Origin: CAYQAJ01 sp964415245
GTDB taxonomy: Bacteria; Planctomycetota; Planctomycetia; Pirellulales; Pirellulaceae
Length of the DNA: 13,752 nucleotides
Direction of reading: 5' to 3'
Assembly (NCBI GenBank): GCA_964415245.1
Contig: CAYQAJ010000134.1
Span: forward strand, 1-13,752
Shown here one piece after another: positions 7,001-12,816 of this stretch (position 1 is the first letter of the stretch; each line of letters starts with the position of its first letter). The position numbers and the translations under genes are program-made. The notes beneath the pieces are model-generated. The model had not been told where the DNA came from. It was given only the letters and a program-made list of their open reading frames with translations, and searched no databases.

Positions 7001-7760
7001 GCTCTTGTTGGGCCTCGAATCGCCGACGCGCGAGGGGCCCGTGCCGGTGGTGCTCGACAACAACACCGCCATGTGGAGCTTGAACCTGATGCAGGGCGTC
7101 GGCGAAGAGTTTTCGATCGACTACGGCGAGGGACGCACCGTGCAGTTTCGCGTCGCCGGGCTCCTGAACAACACGGTGCTCCAGGGGAGCTTGCTGGTGG
7201 GCGAGGCCGATTTCGTGCGGCTGTTCCCGGAGCGCGGCGGCTATCAGTACTTTCTCATTCGCACGCCGCCCGATCGTGGCAAGGTGGTGGCCGAAGCGCT
7301 GGAAGACCGACTGGGCGATGAAGGGTTCGATACGCAATCGGCGTCGGTCGTGCTCGCTAGTTTGCTGGCGGTGCAGAACACGTATCTGGCCACGTTCCAG
7401 AGTCTGGGGGCGCTCGGCCTGCTGTTGGGCACTTTCGGCCTGGCGGCCGTGCAGCTTCGCAGCGTGCTGGAGCGGCGGGGCGAACTGGCGCTGATGCGTG
7501 CGGCCGGCTTTCGGCGTCGTCGGCTGGCCGTGATGGTGATGTTGGAGAACGCACTCTTGCTGTTGGGCGGTTTGGCAATCGGCGCGGCAGCCGCGGCCGT
7601 GGCGATCGTGCCGCATTGGATTGTCGGCGGCGCCACGCTTCCCGGCGGACTGCTGCTCGTGGAACTTGTGGCCGTGGTCGCCATCGGCCTGGCGGCCGGT
7701 CTTGCCGCCGTGCGGGCCGTGCTGCGCGCGCCGCTCCTGCCCGCTCTGCGAGGAGAATAG
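4048..7760 (+). CDS. ABC transporter permease, FtsX/MacB-like, double-length (interrupted by assembly gap)
   Basis: This is the membrane partner of the ATPase just upstream. Collapsing the duplicated 55-base end and the 100 N gives one 1185-residue protein with no frameshift: removing 155 bases joins the frame before the gap to the frame after it. Domain order: TM1 at about 16-38; a large extracytoplasmic domain to about 560; an FtsX block with TMs near 566-590, 617-646 and 672-692, including VERRASEIGIALAVGLSRRK between the first two; two to three TMs near 724-745, 757-777 and 806-825; a second outer domain containing the gap; and a second FtsX block with TMs near 1063-1083, 1111-1135 and 1150-1172, including LERRGELALMRAAGFRRRR. 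About ten TMs with duplicated FtsX blocks indicate both permease halves on one chain. The substrate is unknown; lipids, lipoproteins or other envelope substrates are typical of the class. Confidence 0.88.
6790..6999. repeat. Identical 55-base copies flanking the N gap (assembly overlap)
   Basis: Bases 6790-6844 immediately before the N run are repeated exactly at 6945-6999 immediately after it; both begin GCGTTCGGCTGG and end GCGAACCCGT. Fifty-five bases is a common assembler k-mer length, so these are almost surely the two ends of adjacent contigs that share a k-mer but were joined with Ns. The real genome should have a single copy. Confidence 0.9.
6845..6944. other. Assembly gap of exactly 100 N
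   Basis: Exactly one hundred unknown bases lie inside the permease gene. A round 100 is the usual placeholder for a gap of unknown size. The flanking identical ends imply a true length of minus 55 (an overlap), so probably nothing is missing. Confidence 0.97.
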
Positions 7761-7820
7761 CCCGCGCTGAAGGCTTACTCACCCGTGCACGCGAATTGAC
7801 GCGATTTCCAATGCAGCGGG

Positions 7821-7883
7821 CAAGTTCCAAATCCCAAATGACAAATCCCAAACAATATCCAAGCTCCCAATGCGAAAACCAAA
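7821..7883. repeat. Heptad-repeat tract, CAAATCC family (left arm of inverted pair)
   Basis: From 7821, five 7-base units each begin CAA (CAAGTTC, CAAATCC, CAAATGA, CAAATCC, CAAACAA) in strict phase, followed by less regular CCAA-rich units to about 7883. It contains CAAACAATATCCAA (7849-7862), which recurs at 12504-12517. Its reverse complement resembles the tract at 7999-8061, so the two form an imperfect inverted pair about 140 bases apart. Confidence 0.8.
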
Positions 7884-7919
7884 AGGCGGAGCCGCTGTGC
7901 GCGCCCTGCACCAAGACCA

Positions 7920-7982
7920 GTAGGTCAGGCTCCGCCTGACAAATCGCGGCGACTGTTCGCCGTCAGGCACAGCCTGACCTAC
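7920..7982. repeat. Nested palindrome with TCAGGC arms
   Basis: The 20-base arm at 7920-7939 (GTAGGTCAGGCTCCGCCTGA) pairs with 7963-7982 with two mismatches. In the loop, CGGCGA (7947-7952) pairs with TCGCCG (7957-7962) around CTGT. Each outer arm can also fold alone (TCAGGC...GCCTGA). The element sits midway between two heptad tracts in the spacer after the permease gene. It lacks a T-run. It could form a strong RNA hairpin at the end of the transporter transcript or be a REP-like dispersed element. Confidence 0.8.
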
Positions 7983-7998
7983 CGTACGCTCCGCGGCG

Positions 7999-8061
7999 TT
8001 TGGAGTTTTGGCTTTTGGCGGTTTGAGTTTTGTTTGTGATTTGGGATTTGTGATTTGGAGT
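7999..8061. repeat. Heptad-repeat tract, TTTGGGA family (right arm of inverted pair)
   Basis: Nine 7-base units run from 7999 to 8061 (TTTGGAG, TTTTGGC twice, then drifting units to TTGTGAT, TTGGGAT, TTGTGAT, TTGGAGT) without insertion or deletion. An 18-base block, TTTGTGATTTGGGATTTG at 8033-8050, is found again exactly at 12728-12745. The tract ends 35 bases before the zinc-ribbon gene start. Confidence 0.85.
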
Positions 8062-8096
8062 TTTCTCCGAGTAGTCGCTGAACGCGAGAGCAAGAC

Positions 8097-8615
8097 ATGA
8101 GCAACTCACATTGTCCTCACTGCGGCGGCGAGATCGCTGCCGGTGCCTTGTACTGCCGGAATTGCACAAGGCGCGCGATCCGCTACGTCGCCTGTCCGTC
8201 GTGCCAGGAGCCGATCGCCGACGACGCAACCTATTGCCCGTACTGCACGCAGAAGCGGCCCACCGATCAGGACTTGGTCGCCAAGGCTCTTAACGTTTCG
8301 GTGATCGCCACGCGGCTGGGAGCGTGGCTGGGCGGGGGCAACTTCACCGGCGTGTTCTTTCCTCCCGTCATTGCCGTTTCCGGAGGCCGGATTCGCGTCA
8401 CCCGCTGGACCTTGCTCGGCCTGCGCACGCACCACCAGGAGATTCAAGTCAGCCGCGTCGCCTCGGTGCGGTACACCAAGGGCGTGTTCTGGGGCGGGCT
8501 GATGATCGAAACATTCGGCGGCGCTGCCGAGGACATCTCCGAAAAAGGCCTCCGCCAGGAAGACGCCCGCTACATGGCCGAGCAGCTCAAATCCGTGTTG
8601 TCGGAGCGCTTCTGA
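8097..8615 (+). CDS. Double zinc-ribbon protein with PH-like C-terminal domain
   Basis: This 172-residue protein of unknown role has two zinc ribbons at its N-terminus. The first uses Cys6, Cys9, Cys20 and Cys23 (CPHC...CRNC), the second Cys33, Cys36, Cys47 and Cys50 (CPSC...CPYC). A linker with a Gly/hydrophobic patch (about 74-93, containing GVFFPPVIAV) follows, then about 75 residues that read like a bacterial PH-type beta domain: RIRVTRWTLLGLRTHHQEI, VSRVASVRYTKG, GLMIETFGG, and an amphipathic final helix (about 154-169). No signal peptide or clear membrane helix is present. Zinc-ribbon plus PH-like proteins often scaffold protein complexes or membranes, but the function here is unknown. 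ATG at 8097 is the first that includes the complete first ribbon. It lies alone, with repeat-rich DNA before it and 150 bases after. Confidence 0.8.
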   Translation: MSNSHCPHCGGEIAAGALYCRNCTRRAIRYVACPSCQEPIADDATYCPYCTQKRPTDQDLVAKALNVSVIATRLGAWLGGGNFTGVFFPPVIAVSGGRIRVTRWTLLGLRTHHQEIQVSRVASVRYTKGVFWGGLMIETFGGAAEDISEKGLRQEDARYMAEQLKSVLSERF

Positions 8616-8644
8616 TTCGCGTCCTCGCGCGATTGCGGTGCCCG

Positions 8645-8675
8645 TTTGACAACCGCTCTGACACATGGCGACAAT
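8645..8675 (+). promoter_or_regulatory. Weak sigma-70-like promoter candidate before the NagB-like gene
   Basis: TTGACA (8645-8650) matches the -35 consensus exactly, and GACAAT (8670-8675) matches four of six -10 positions, with a 19-base spacer, longer than the usual 17. It would give a leader of about 85 bases for the NagB-like gene. It is only a pattern match. Confidence 0.22.
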
Positions 8676-8765
8676 TGACGCGCGGCGTCGGCCGATTTTT
8701 TGCCACTTGCGCCGGCCGAACGGGCACCGCCCGTGTCGCGCGATTCCCCCGCAAGGAGCGTCCGC

Positions 8766-9692
8766 ATGAGACCGCTGAGTAAAGTCGCGCCTGAGTGGTG
8801 GGACTATACGACGCTCGACGATGAGCTGCTGAACGATGCCGCCCGACTCTCCGCCAATGAACTGGTAGCGTTGTCGCGCGAGGGATTCTCGGTCCGCATT
8901 TACGATACCGTCGAAGACTTCTATCTCGCCGAAGCCCTGGAGTACGTCACCGCCTGGCAGAAGGCCACCGATGACGACCCCGTGGGCGTGTGCGGGCCGA
9001 TCGGCCCCACCGAGCAGTTGCCGCTGGTGGCGCGGCTGGTGAACGAGCTGAACCTGAACCTGCGGAACTGCCACTTCTGGGGCATGGACGAATGGGTGCT
9101 CGACGGCCGCGAGGTGCCCGAGGACTTTCCGCTCAGCTTCGCCCGCACCGACCGCGAGCTCTTGTTCAACCGCATCCGGCCCGATCTGGCGATGCCCGAG
9201 AGCAACATCCACTTTCCCAAGGCCGACGCGCGCCAGTACATCGCGTCGTGGAAGCGGGCGCGGTGCCTGGTGATGCAGGGGGGCCAGGGCGAGGTGAAGC
9301 ACTGGGCGTTCAACGACCCGCCGCGGCGCAAGCCGCCGTGGGATAAGGAGCCGCCTCCGCCGGCCGAGTACCGCAAGCTGACGACGCGCGTGGTCGACCT
9401 GCACCCGATGACGATCATCCAGAACGCCCGCACCTCCGGCGGCGGCGTGGTGACGACGGTTCCCTTGCAGGCGGTGAGCGTGGGACCGGTCGAAACGTGG
9501 CAGGCCGAGAAGGTGTCGATCTGGCACGCCGGCCAGCACGACAATCCGTTCGGCCAGCGGCTCACGGCGCTGATGATCGCCAAGCGAATTCCCGACACAG
9601 CGGTCCCCATGTCGCTGTTGGCCGACCACCCCAATGTGCAGTTCAACTACCTGCGCGCGGGGATCGGCACGTGCGCGGTGGAAATGCACTGA
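8766..9692 (+). CDS. Glucosamine-6-phosphate deaminase-like protein (NagB/6-phosphogluconolactonase fold)
   Basis: This 308-residue cytoplasmic protein belongs to the NagB-like sugar-phosphate isomerase family. GVCGPIGPTEQ (74-84) takes the place of the phosphate-binding LPTGGTP loop, and WGMDEWV (105-111) matches the NMDEYV motif whose Asp (here Asp108) abstracts the substrate proton in NagB. The third motif, GGQGEVKHWAFNDP (172-185), matches GGVGNDGHIAFNEP: the His is kept (His179), but NagB Asp141 becomes Val177 and Glu148 becomes Asp184. The protein is longer than E. coli NagB (266), mainly by an N-terminal part of about 45 residues and a proline-rich insert (185-200). Start choice is supported by AAGGAG at 8754-8759, six bases before the ATG. 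A PIG-L deacetylase follows 96 bases later, suggesting an amino-sugar pathway. Its reaction may differ from GlcN-6-P deamination. Confidence 0.82.
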   Translation: MRPLSKVAPEWWDYTTLDDELLNDAARLSANELVALSREGFSVRIYDTVEDFYLAEALEYVTAWQKATDDDPVGVCGPIGPTEQLPLVARLVNELNLNLRNCHFWGMDEWVLDGREVPEDFPLSFARTDRELLFNRIRPDLAMPESNIHFPKADARQYIASWKRARCLVMQGGQGEVKHWAFNDPPRRKPPWDKEPPPPAEYRKLTTRVVDLHPMTIIQNARTSGGGVVTTVPLQAVSVGPVETWQAEKVSIWHAGQHDNPFGQRLTALMIAKRIPDTAVPMSLLADHPNVQFNYLRAGIGTCAVEMH

Positions 9693-9728
9693 GTGCGTGG
9701 GCTCGGGCGCGAGACGCAGCGAGTCGAT

Positions 9729-9763
9729 AATGACCAATGACCAAGCCCAAATGACCAAGGACG
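9729..9763. repeat. Heptad-repeat tract, AATGACC family
   Basis: From 9729 five 7-base units, AATGACC, AATGACC, AAGCCCA, AATGACC and AAGGACG, keep perfect phase in the short spacer between the NagB-like and PIG-L genes. The opposite strand reads as TTGGTCA-type units. Confidence 0.7.
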
Positions 9764-9788
9764 GTCAAGTGACGCGCAGCAGAACGCC

Positions 9789-10559
9789 ATGAAAACCGCG
9801 ATAGCAATTGCCGCGCATCCTGATGACATTGAGTTCTTCATGTCAGGCACGCTCATGCGCCTGGCCGAGGCAGGGTACGAAATCCACTACCTGAACGTGG
9901 CCAATGGAAGCTGCGGCAGCTCCGAGCACGACGCCGAAGGAATTGTCCGCATCCGCCGCGACGAAGCGATGCGGGCGGCCGAGAGCATCGGGGCGGTGTA
10001 TCATGAAAGCATCACGGGCGACCTGGAGATTTTTTATAACAAGCCCACGCTGGCCCGGGTGGCGTCGATCGTTCGCGAGGTGGCGCCGGAGATTTTGCTG
10101 ACGCATTCGCCTTCCGACTACATGGAAGATCACATGAACGCGTGCCGGCTGGCGGTGACGGCGGCGTTCGCCCGCGGCATGCCCAACTTTCCTGTCGATC
10201 CGCCCCGCGCGCCGGTCTCGAGCCCGGTCACCGTGTATCATGCGCAGCCGTACTCGCACCGCGACCCCTTGCGGCGGCTGGTCGAGCCGGAGATATACGT
10301 CGACGTGACCGACCTGATGCAGCGCAAAACCGCCATGCTCGCCTGCCACGCCAGCCAGCAGCGATGGCTCGACGAAAGCCAAGGCGTGAGCGCTTACCTG
10401 AACACCATGCGCGATCTCGACGAAGAGCTGGGCCGCATGTCCACCTTATTCAAGTTTGCCGAGGGCTGGCGGCGACACCTGCACCTGGGCTTTTGCGGAG
10501 AGAAGGACAACCCGCTGCTGGCCGCCATGAAGGACAAGGCCTACGCGGTGAGGAAGTAA
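9789..10559 (+). CDS. PIG-L family deacetylase (LmbE-like)
   Basis: This 256-residue zinc-dependent enzyme probably removes an N-acetyl group from an amino sugar or its conjugate. The N-terminal AIAAHPDDIEF (6-16) contains the defining AHPDD motif, with His10 and Asp13 as metal ligands and Asp12 as the likely general base. SDYMEDHMNACRLA (109-122) supplies the third metal ligand at His115 and matches the HxxDH-type motif. The later segment YHAQPYSHRDP (150-160) and ACHASQ (185-190) are also typical of the family. No signal peptide is seen, so it is cytoplasmic. The ATG at 9789 places the AHPDD motif at the usual distance. It follows the NagB-like gene on the same strand with only a heptad tract between, so co-transcription is likely. 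Related enzymes act on GlcNAc-inositol, GlcNAc-malate or chitobiose; which applies here is unknown. Confidence 0.9.
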   Translation: MKTAIAIAAHPDDIEFFMSGTLMRLAEAGYEIHYLNVANGSCGSSEHDAEGIVRIRRDEAMRAAESIGAVYHESITGDLEIFYNKPTLARVASIVREVAPEILLTHSPSDYMEDHMNACRLAVTAAFARGMPNFPVDPPRAPVSSPVTVYHAQPYSHRDPLRRLVEPEIYVDVTDLMQRKTAMLACHASQQRWLDESQGVSAYLNTMRDLDEELGRMSTLFKFAEGWRRHLHLGFCGEKDNPLLAAMKDKAYAVRK

Positions 10560-10560
10560 G

Positions 10561-10588
10561 TTTTCGGTTTTCGGTTTTCAGTTTTCAG
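10561..10588. repeat. Heptad-repeat tract, TTTTCGG/TTTTCAG family
   Basis: Four perfect 7-base units, TTTTCGG twice and TTTTCAG twice, begin two bases after the last base of the PIG-L stop codon. The pattern of two paired variants suggests recent tandem growth. This is the first of three heptad families in the same spacer. Confidence 0.8.
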
Positions 10589-10608
10589 GCGGAGGATTCG
10601 GCAACCTA

Positions 10609-10685
10609 GTCCCATGCGACGTATACGACTTATAGGACGCATGTGGTAGCACATCGACAACGGATAACCGACAACTGACTGCCGG
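10609..10685. repeat. Two adjoining heptad families (ATACGAC type, then CAACTGA type)
   Basis: Bases 10609-10643 divide into five related 7-base units (GTCCCAT, GCGACGT, ATACGAC, TTATAGG, ACGCATG), strongly drifted. Bases 10651-10685 divide into ACATCGA, CAACGGA, TAACCGA, CAACTGA and CTGCCGG, where the ACNGA core keeps phase. The second set is clearer than the first. No promoter or gene is evident in the rest of this 181-base spacer before the AAA+ gene. Confidence 0.5.
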
Positions 10686-10740
10686 CGCCCAACGTGAGCC
10701 AGTCATTTCTACGGACGATCGCCCGTCTCTGATACGAGTA

Positions 10741-12384
10741 ATGGACGAAGCCCTCCTCACCGCGTTCCGTCAGACCCTGCTGGCCTGCCGCGATCTGTAC
10801 GCCAGTAGCGCCCGCCTGATCATCGCCGATCATCCCAATCTGCTCCCCAGCACGGCCGAGAACTTTCGGATGCTGATGGACGATCTGCACAAGGGGCTGG
10901 TGATCAAGGTCTACACCAACGTCTCGCAGTGCGATCGGCAGTGGAGCCGCAACGAGCGCCGTCTGGCCCAAGTGCTCATCGAGCACGTCTGGCAGCAGCG
11001 GCTCACGCCATCGCAGCTTCGCCAAGCCGCGTACCGCATGTTCGAAAACGCCGACGCCCTCCCCTGGTACAGCCTGGTGCGGCCCTTCGACCAGATCGGC
11101 CCGCTGCGCTCGCGGATCGGCGAGCTGGAAACCATCGTCATGCGGCTGGCCAACATCGTGGCCAAGTGCGACGGCGAGCTAGCGCCGATTGAGGCCGACA
11201 TGCTCCGCACCATTCAGGAACAACTGCACACGCATCTGCGGCCCATCCCCCTCGATGCACCGGGCCAGCACGAGGCGGCACGCGTGCTCGGTCCGCAAGC
11301 GGTCGAGGAGATGCAGGTCCACGCGCAGCAGGTTCGCCAGGAGTACAAGCTGCCGGAGGCTTCGCCGGCCAGCGCCGAGTTCATCAAGCCACCGGCCGAG
11401 CGCCTGGCCGAAGCGCTCACATCGCTCGACCAGCTCGTAGGGCTCGCAGGCGTGAAGCAGGATGTCCGTTCGCTGGCCGACTTTCTCAAGGTGCAGCAGC
11501 AGCGGCAACGCATCGGTTTGCCGGAAACCACGCTCAGCCTGCACATGGTGTTGCGCGGCAACCCGGGCACGGGGAAAACATCGGTCGCCCGCATCCTGGC
11601 CCACATCTACGGCGCGATGGGAGTCGTGAAGAAGGGGCACATGGTCGAGACCGATCGCTCGGGGCTGGTCGCGCAATACGCCGGCCAGACCGGCCCCCGC
11701 ACCAACAAGACCGTCGACACCGCCTTGGACGGCGTGCTGTTCGTCGACGAAGCGTACAGCCTGGTGGCCGAATCGGGCGACGACCCGTACGGGCACGAAG
11801 CGGTGCAAGCGCTGCTCAAGCGAATGGAGGATGAGCGGCATCGGCTGATCGTGGTGCTGGCCGGCTATCCGGGTCCGATGGAGCGACTGCTGTCGATCAA
11901 CCCGGGCCTGTCATCGCGATTCCAGCAGCACATGGATTTCGAGGACTACTCGCCCGGCGAGCTGGGGCGAATCTTCGGCCTGATGTGTGACAAGAACAGC
12001 TACGTCGCCCCGGCCGAAACGCAGGCCAAGCTGCTGGAGAGTTTTCGCTGGCTGTACGAGCAGCGCGACGACCACTTTTCCAACGGGCGGCTCGTGCGCA
12101 ACATCTTCGAGTCGGCCATTCGCAACCTGGCCACGCGCGTGGCGGGCGTCGTCCCGATTACGCGCAAGCTGCTCACGGTGCTCGAACCGGTCGACGTGCG
12201 TCTGCCCGGCGTGCCCAGCCACGTGTTCGAGAATCTCGATCTGGCCAATCTCCGCTACACGGTCGCCTGCCCCGGCTGCGGAAGCACGGCCGATCTGCGG
12301 GGCACCTACCTGACGCGGCGCGTGAAGTGCAAGAATTGCCAGCACCGCTTCGTGGCGAACTGGGGGGAGCCGGTGGAGCGCTGA
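10741..12384 (+). CDS. AAA+ ATPase of CbbX/SpoVK type with TerB-like N-terminus and C-terminal zinc ribbon
   Basis: This 547-residue protein has a helical N-terminal part (1-225) in which RLANIVAKCDGELAPIEADML (135-155) resembles TerB-type domains with a DGxxxxxE pattern. The central AAA+ module (about 229-490) has VGLAGVKQDV at its entry, Walker A GNPGTGKT (273-280), Walker B GVLFVDEAYSL (331-341), sensor 1 around VVLAGYP (371-377), an arginine-finger candidate Arg393 in GLSSRF, and sensor 2 GRLVRN (449-454). FVDEAYSL and the AGYP-NPGL-SRF order are hallmarks of the CbbX/SpoVK group, which remodels protein complexes; CbbX itself reactivates Rubisco. A zinc ribbon (Cys510, Cys513, Cys530, Cys533) closes the chain. 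No Rubisco gene is near, so the client is unknown; the ribbon and TerB-like part probably recruit it. ATG at 10741 begins the first conserved-looking helix. An octamer tract starts at its stop codon. Confidence 0.88.
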   Translation: MDEALLTAFRQTLLACRDLYASSARLIIADHPNLLPSTAENFRMLMDDLHKGLVIKVYTNVSQCDRQWSRNERRLAQVLIEHVWQQRLTPSQLRQAAYRMFENADALPWYSLVRPFDQIGPLRSRIGELETIVMRLANIVAKCDGELAPIEADMLRTIQEQLHTHLRPIPLDAPGQHEAARVLGPQAVEEMQVHAQQVRQEYKLPEASPASAEFIKPPAERLAEALTSLDQLVGLAGVKQDVRSLADFLKVQQQRQRIGLPETTLSLHMVLRGNPGTGKTSVARILAHIYGAMGVVKKGHMVETDRSGLVAQYAGQTGPRTNKTVDTALDGVLFVDEAYSLVAESGDDPYGHEAVQALLKRMEDERHRLIVVLAGYPGPMERLLSINPGLSSRFQQHMDFEDYSPGELGRIFGLMCDKNSYVAPAETQAKLLESFRWLYEQRDDHFSNGRLVRNIFESAIRNLATRVAGVVPITRKLLTVLEPVDVRLPGVPSHVFENLDLANLRYTVACPGCGSTADLRGTYLTRRVKCKNCQHRFVANWGEPVER

Positions 12385-12421
12385 CGCGGAGACGCGGCGA
12401 CACGGAGACGCGGCGAAAACG
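12382..12421. repeat. Octamer-repeat tract, AGACGCGG family
   Basis: Five 8-base units (TGACGCGG, AGACGCGG, CGACACGG, AGACGCGG, CGAAAACG) run from the stop codon of the AAA+ gene, whose TGA forms the first three bases of unit one. The period here is 8, unlike the 7-base tracts. Units alternate between two kinds, giving a 16-base higher-order repeat. Confidence 0.75.
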
Positions 12422-12451
12422 ACAGTGCCAGTTTCGTGCATTTTCCGCGAA

Positions 12452-12476
12452 AGCCGCCACATTCATGTGGCGCTCT
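12452..12476. repeat. Single ACATTCATGT palindrome, same family as 1458-1607
   Basis: The core GCCGCCACATTCATGTGGCG is nearly the same 25-base unit seen after rpsR. Here the stem CGCCACAT/ATGTGGCG is perfect, so this is the best-preserved palindrome of the family in the window. It lies 68 bases after the AAA+ gene. Confidence 0.75.
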
Positions 12477-12483
12477 GGCGGTG

Positions 12484-12532
12484 AAATCGCAAATCACAAA
12501 TCACAAACAATATCCAACTCCCAAATCCCAAA
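12484..12532. repeat. Heptad-repeat tract, AAATCAC family (left arm of second inverted pair)
   Basis: Seven 7-base units from AAATCGC, AAATCAC, AAATCAC through AAACAAT, ATCCAAC, TCCCAAA, TCCCAAA run without slippage. It shares CAAACAATATCCAA and then, one base shifted, CTCCCAA with the tract at 7821-7883, so the two are copies of one repeat. Confidence 0.85.
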
Positions 12533-12680
12533 CGGAGAGTGGACGGCGCTCGTTCTTGCGTGGCCGGGCTGGACCGCACGAGCGCTAGGACCCTTCGACG
12601 CGGCGAAAAAGGGGCGAGCGGAGTCACAGATCGCCGACCGCTTTCCGCTTGCGCGATGAATGAACTCGGAAAACCTCGCT

Positions 12681-12715
12681 GCATTCGGCACTTTACACTG
12701 TGCACTTTGCACTCC
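12681..12715. repeat. Heptad-repeat tract, GCACTTT family
   Basis: Five 7-base units: GCATTCG, GCACTTT, ACACTGT, GCACTTT and GCACTCC. Phase is exact. This is another unit family, unrelated in sequence to its neighbour at 12728. Confidence 0.7.
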
Positions 12716-12727
12716 TACCCCACCGCC

Positions 12728-12762
12728 TTTGTGATTTGGGATTTGCGATTTGGGATTTGCCC
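12728..12762. repeat. Heptad-repeat tract, TTTGGGA family (right arm of second inverted pair)
   Basis: Five 7-base units, TTTGTGA, TTTGGGA, TTTGCGA, TTTGGGA and TTTGCCC, run without slippage. The first 18 bases are identical to 8033-8050. Its orientation is opposite to the tract at 12484-12532, repeating the arrangement at 7821-8061. Confidence 0.85.
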
Positions 12763-12786
12763 GCCCCAGCGGTCCTATTGCCCCGG

Positions 12787-12816
12787 TTGACAGGATTTCG
12801 GGCCATTCATTACACT
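12787..12816 (+). promoter_or_regulatory. Sigma-70-like promoter candidate for the pyrophosphatase gene
   Basis: TTGACA (12787-12792) and TACACT (12811-12816) are separated by 18 bases; the first matches the -35 consensus fully and the second four of six -10 positions. Transcription would begin near 12823, giving an untranslated leader of about 240 bases that includes the 33-base tandem repeat. It is a pattern match only. Confidence 0.35.

Noticed and set aside
8106..9758. Long antisense open frame of 550 codons over the zinc-ribbon and NagB-like genes
   Set aside because: It is the complement of two well-supported genes in high-GC DNA, has no family motif, and its translation is His/Arg/Gln-rich as expected of a shadow frame.
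12463..12712. Small antisense frames in the spacer before the pyrophosphatase gene
   Set aside because: Their translations come from heptad tracts (for example VICDLRF-like stretches) and would be annotated as false hypothetical proteins.
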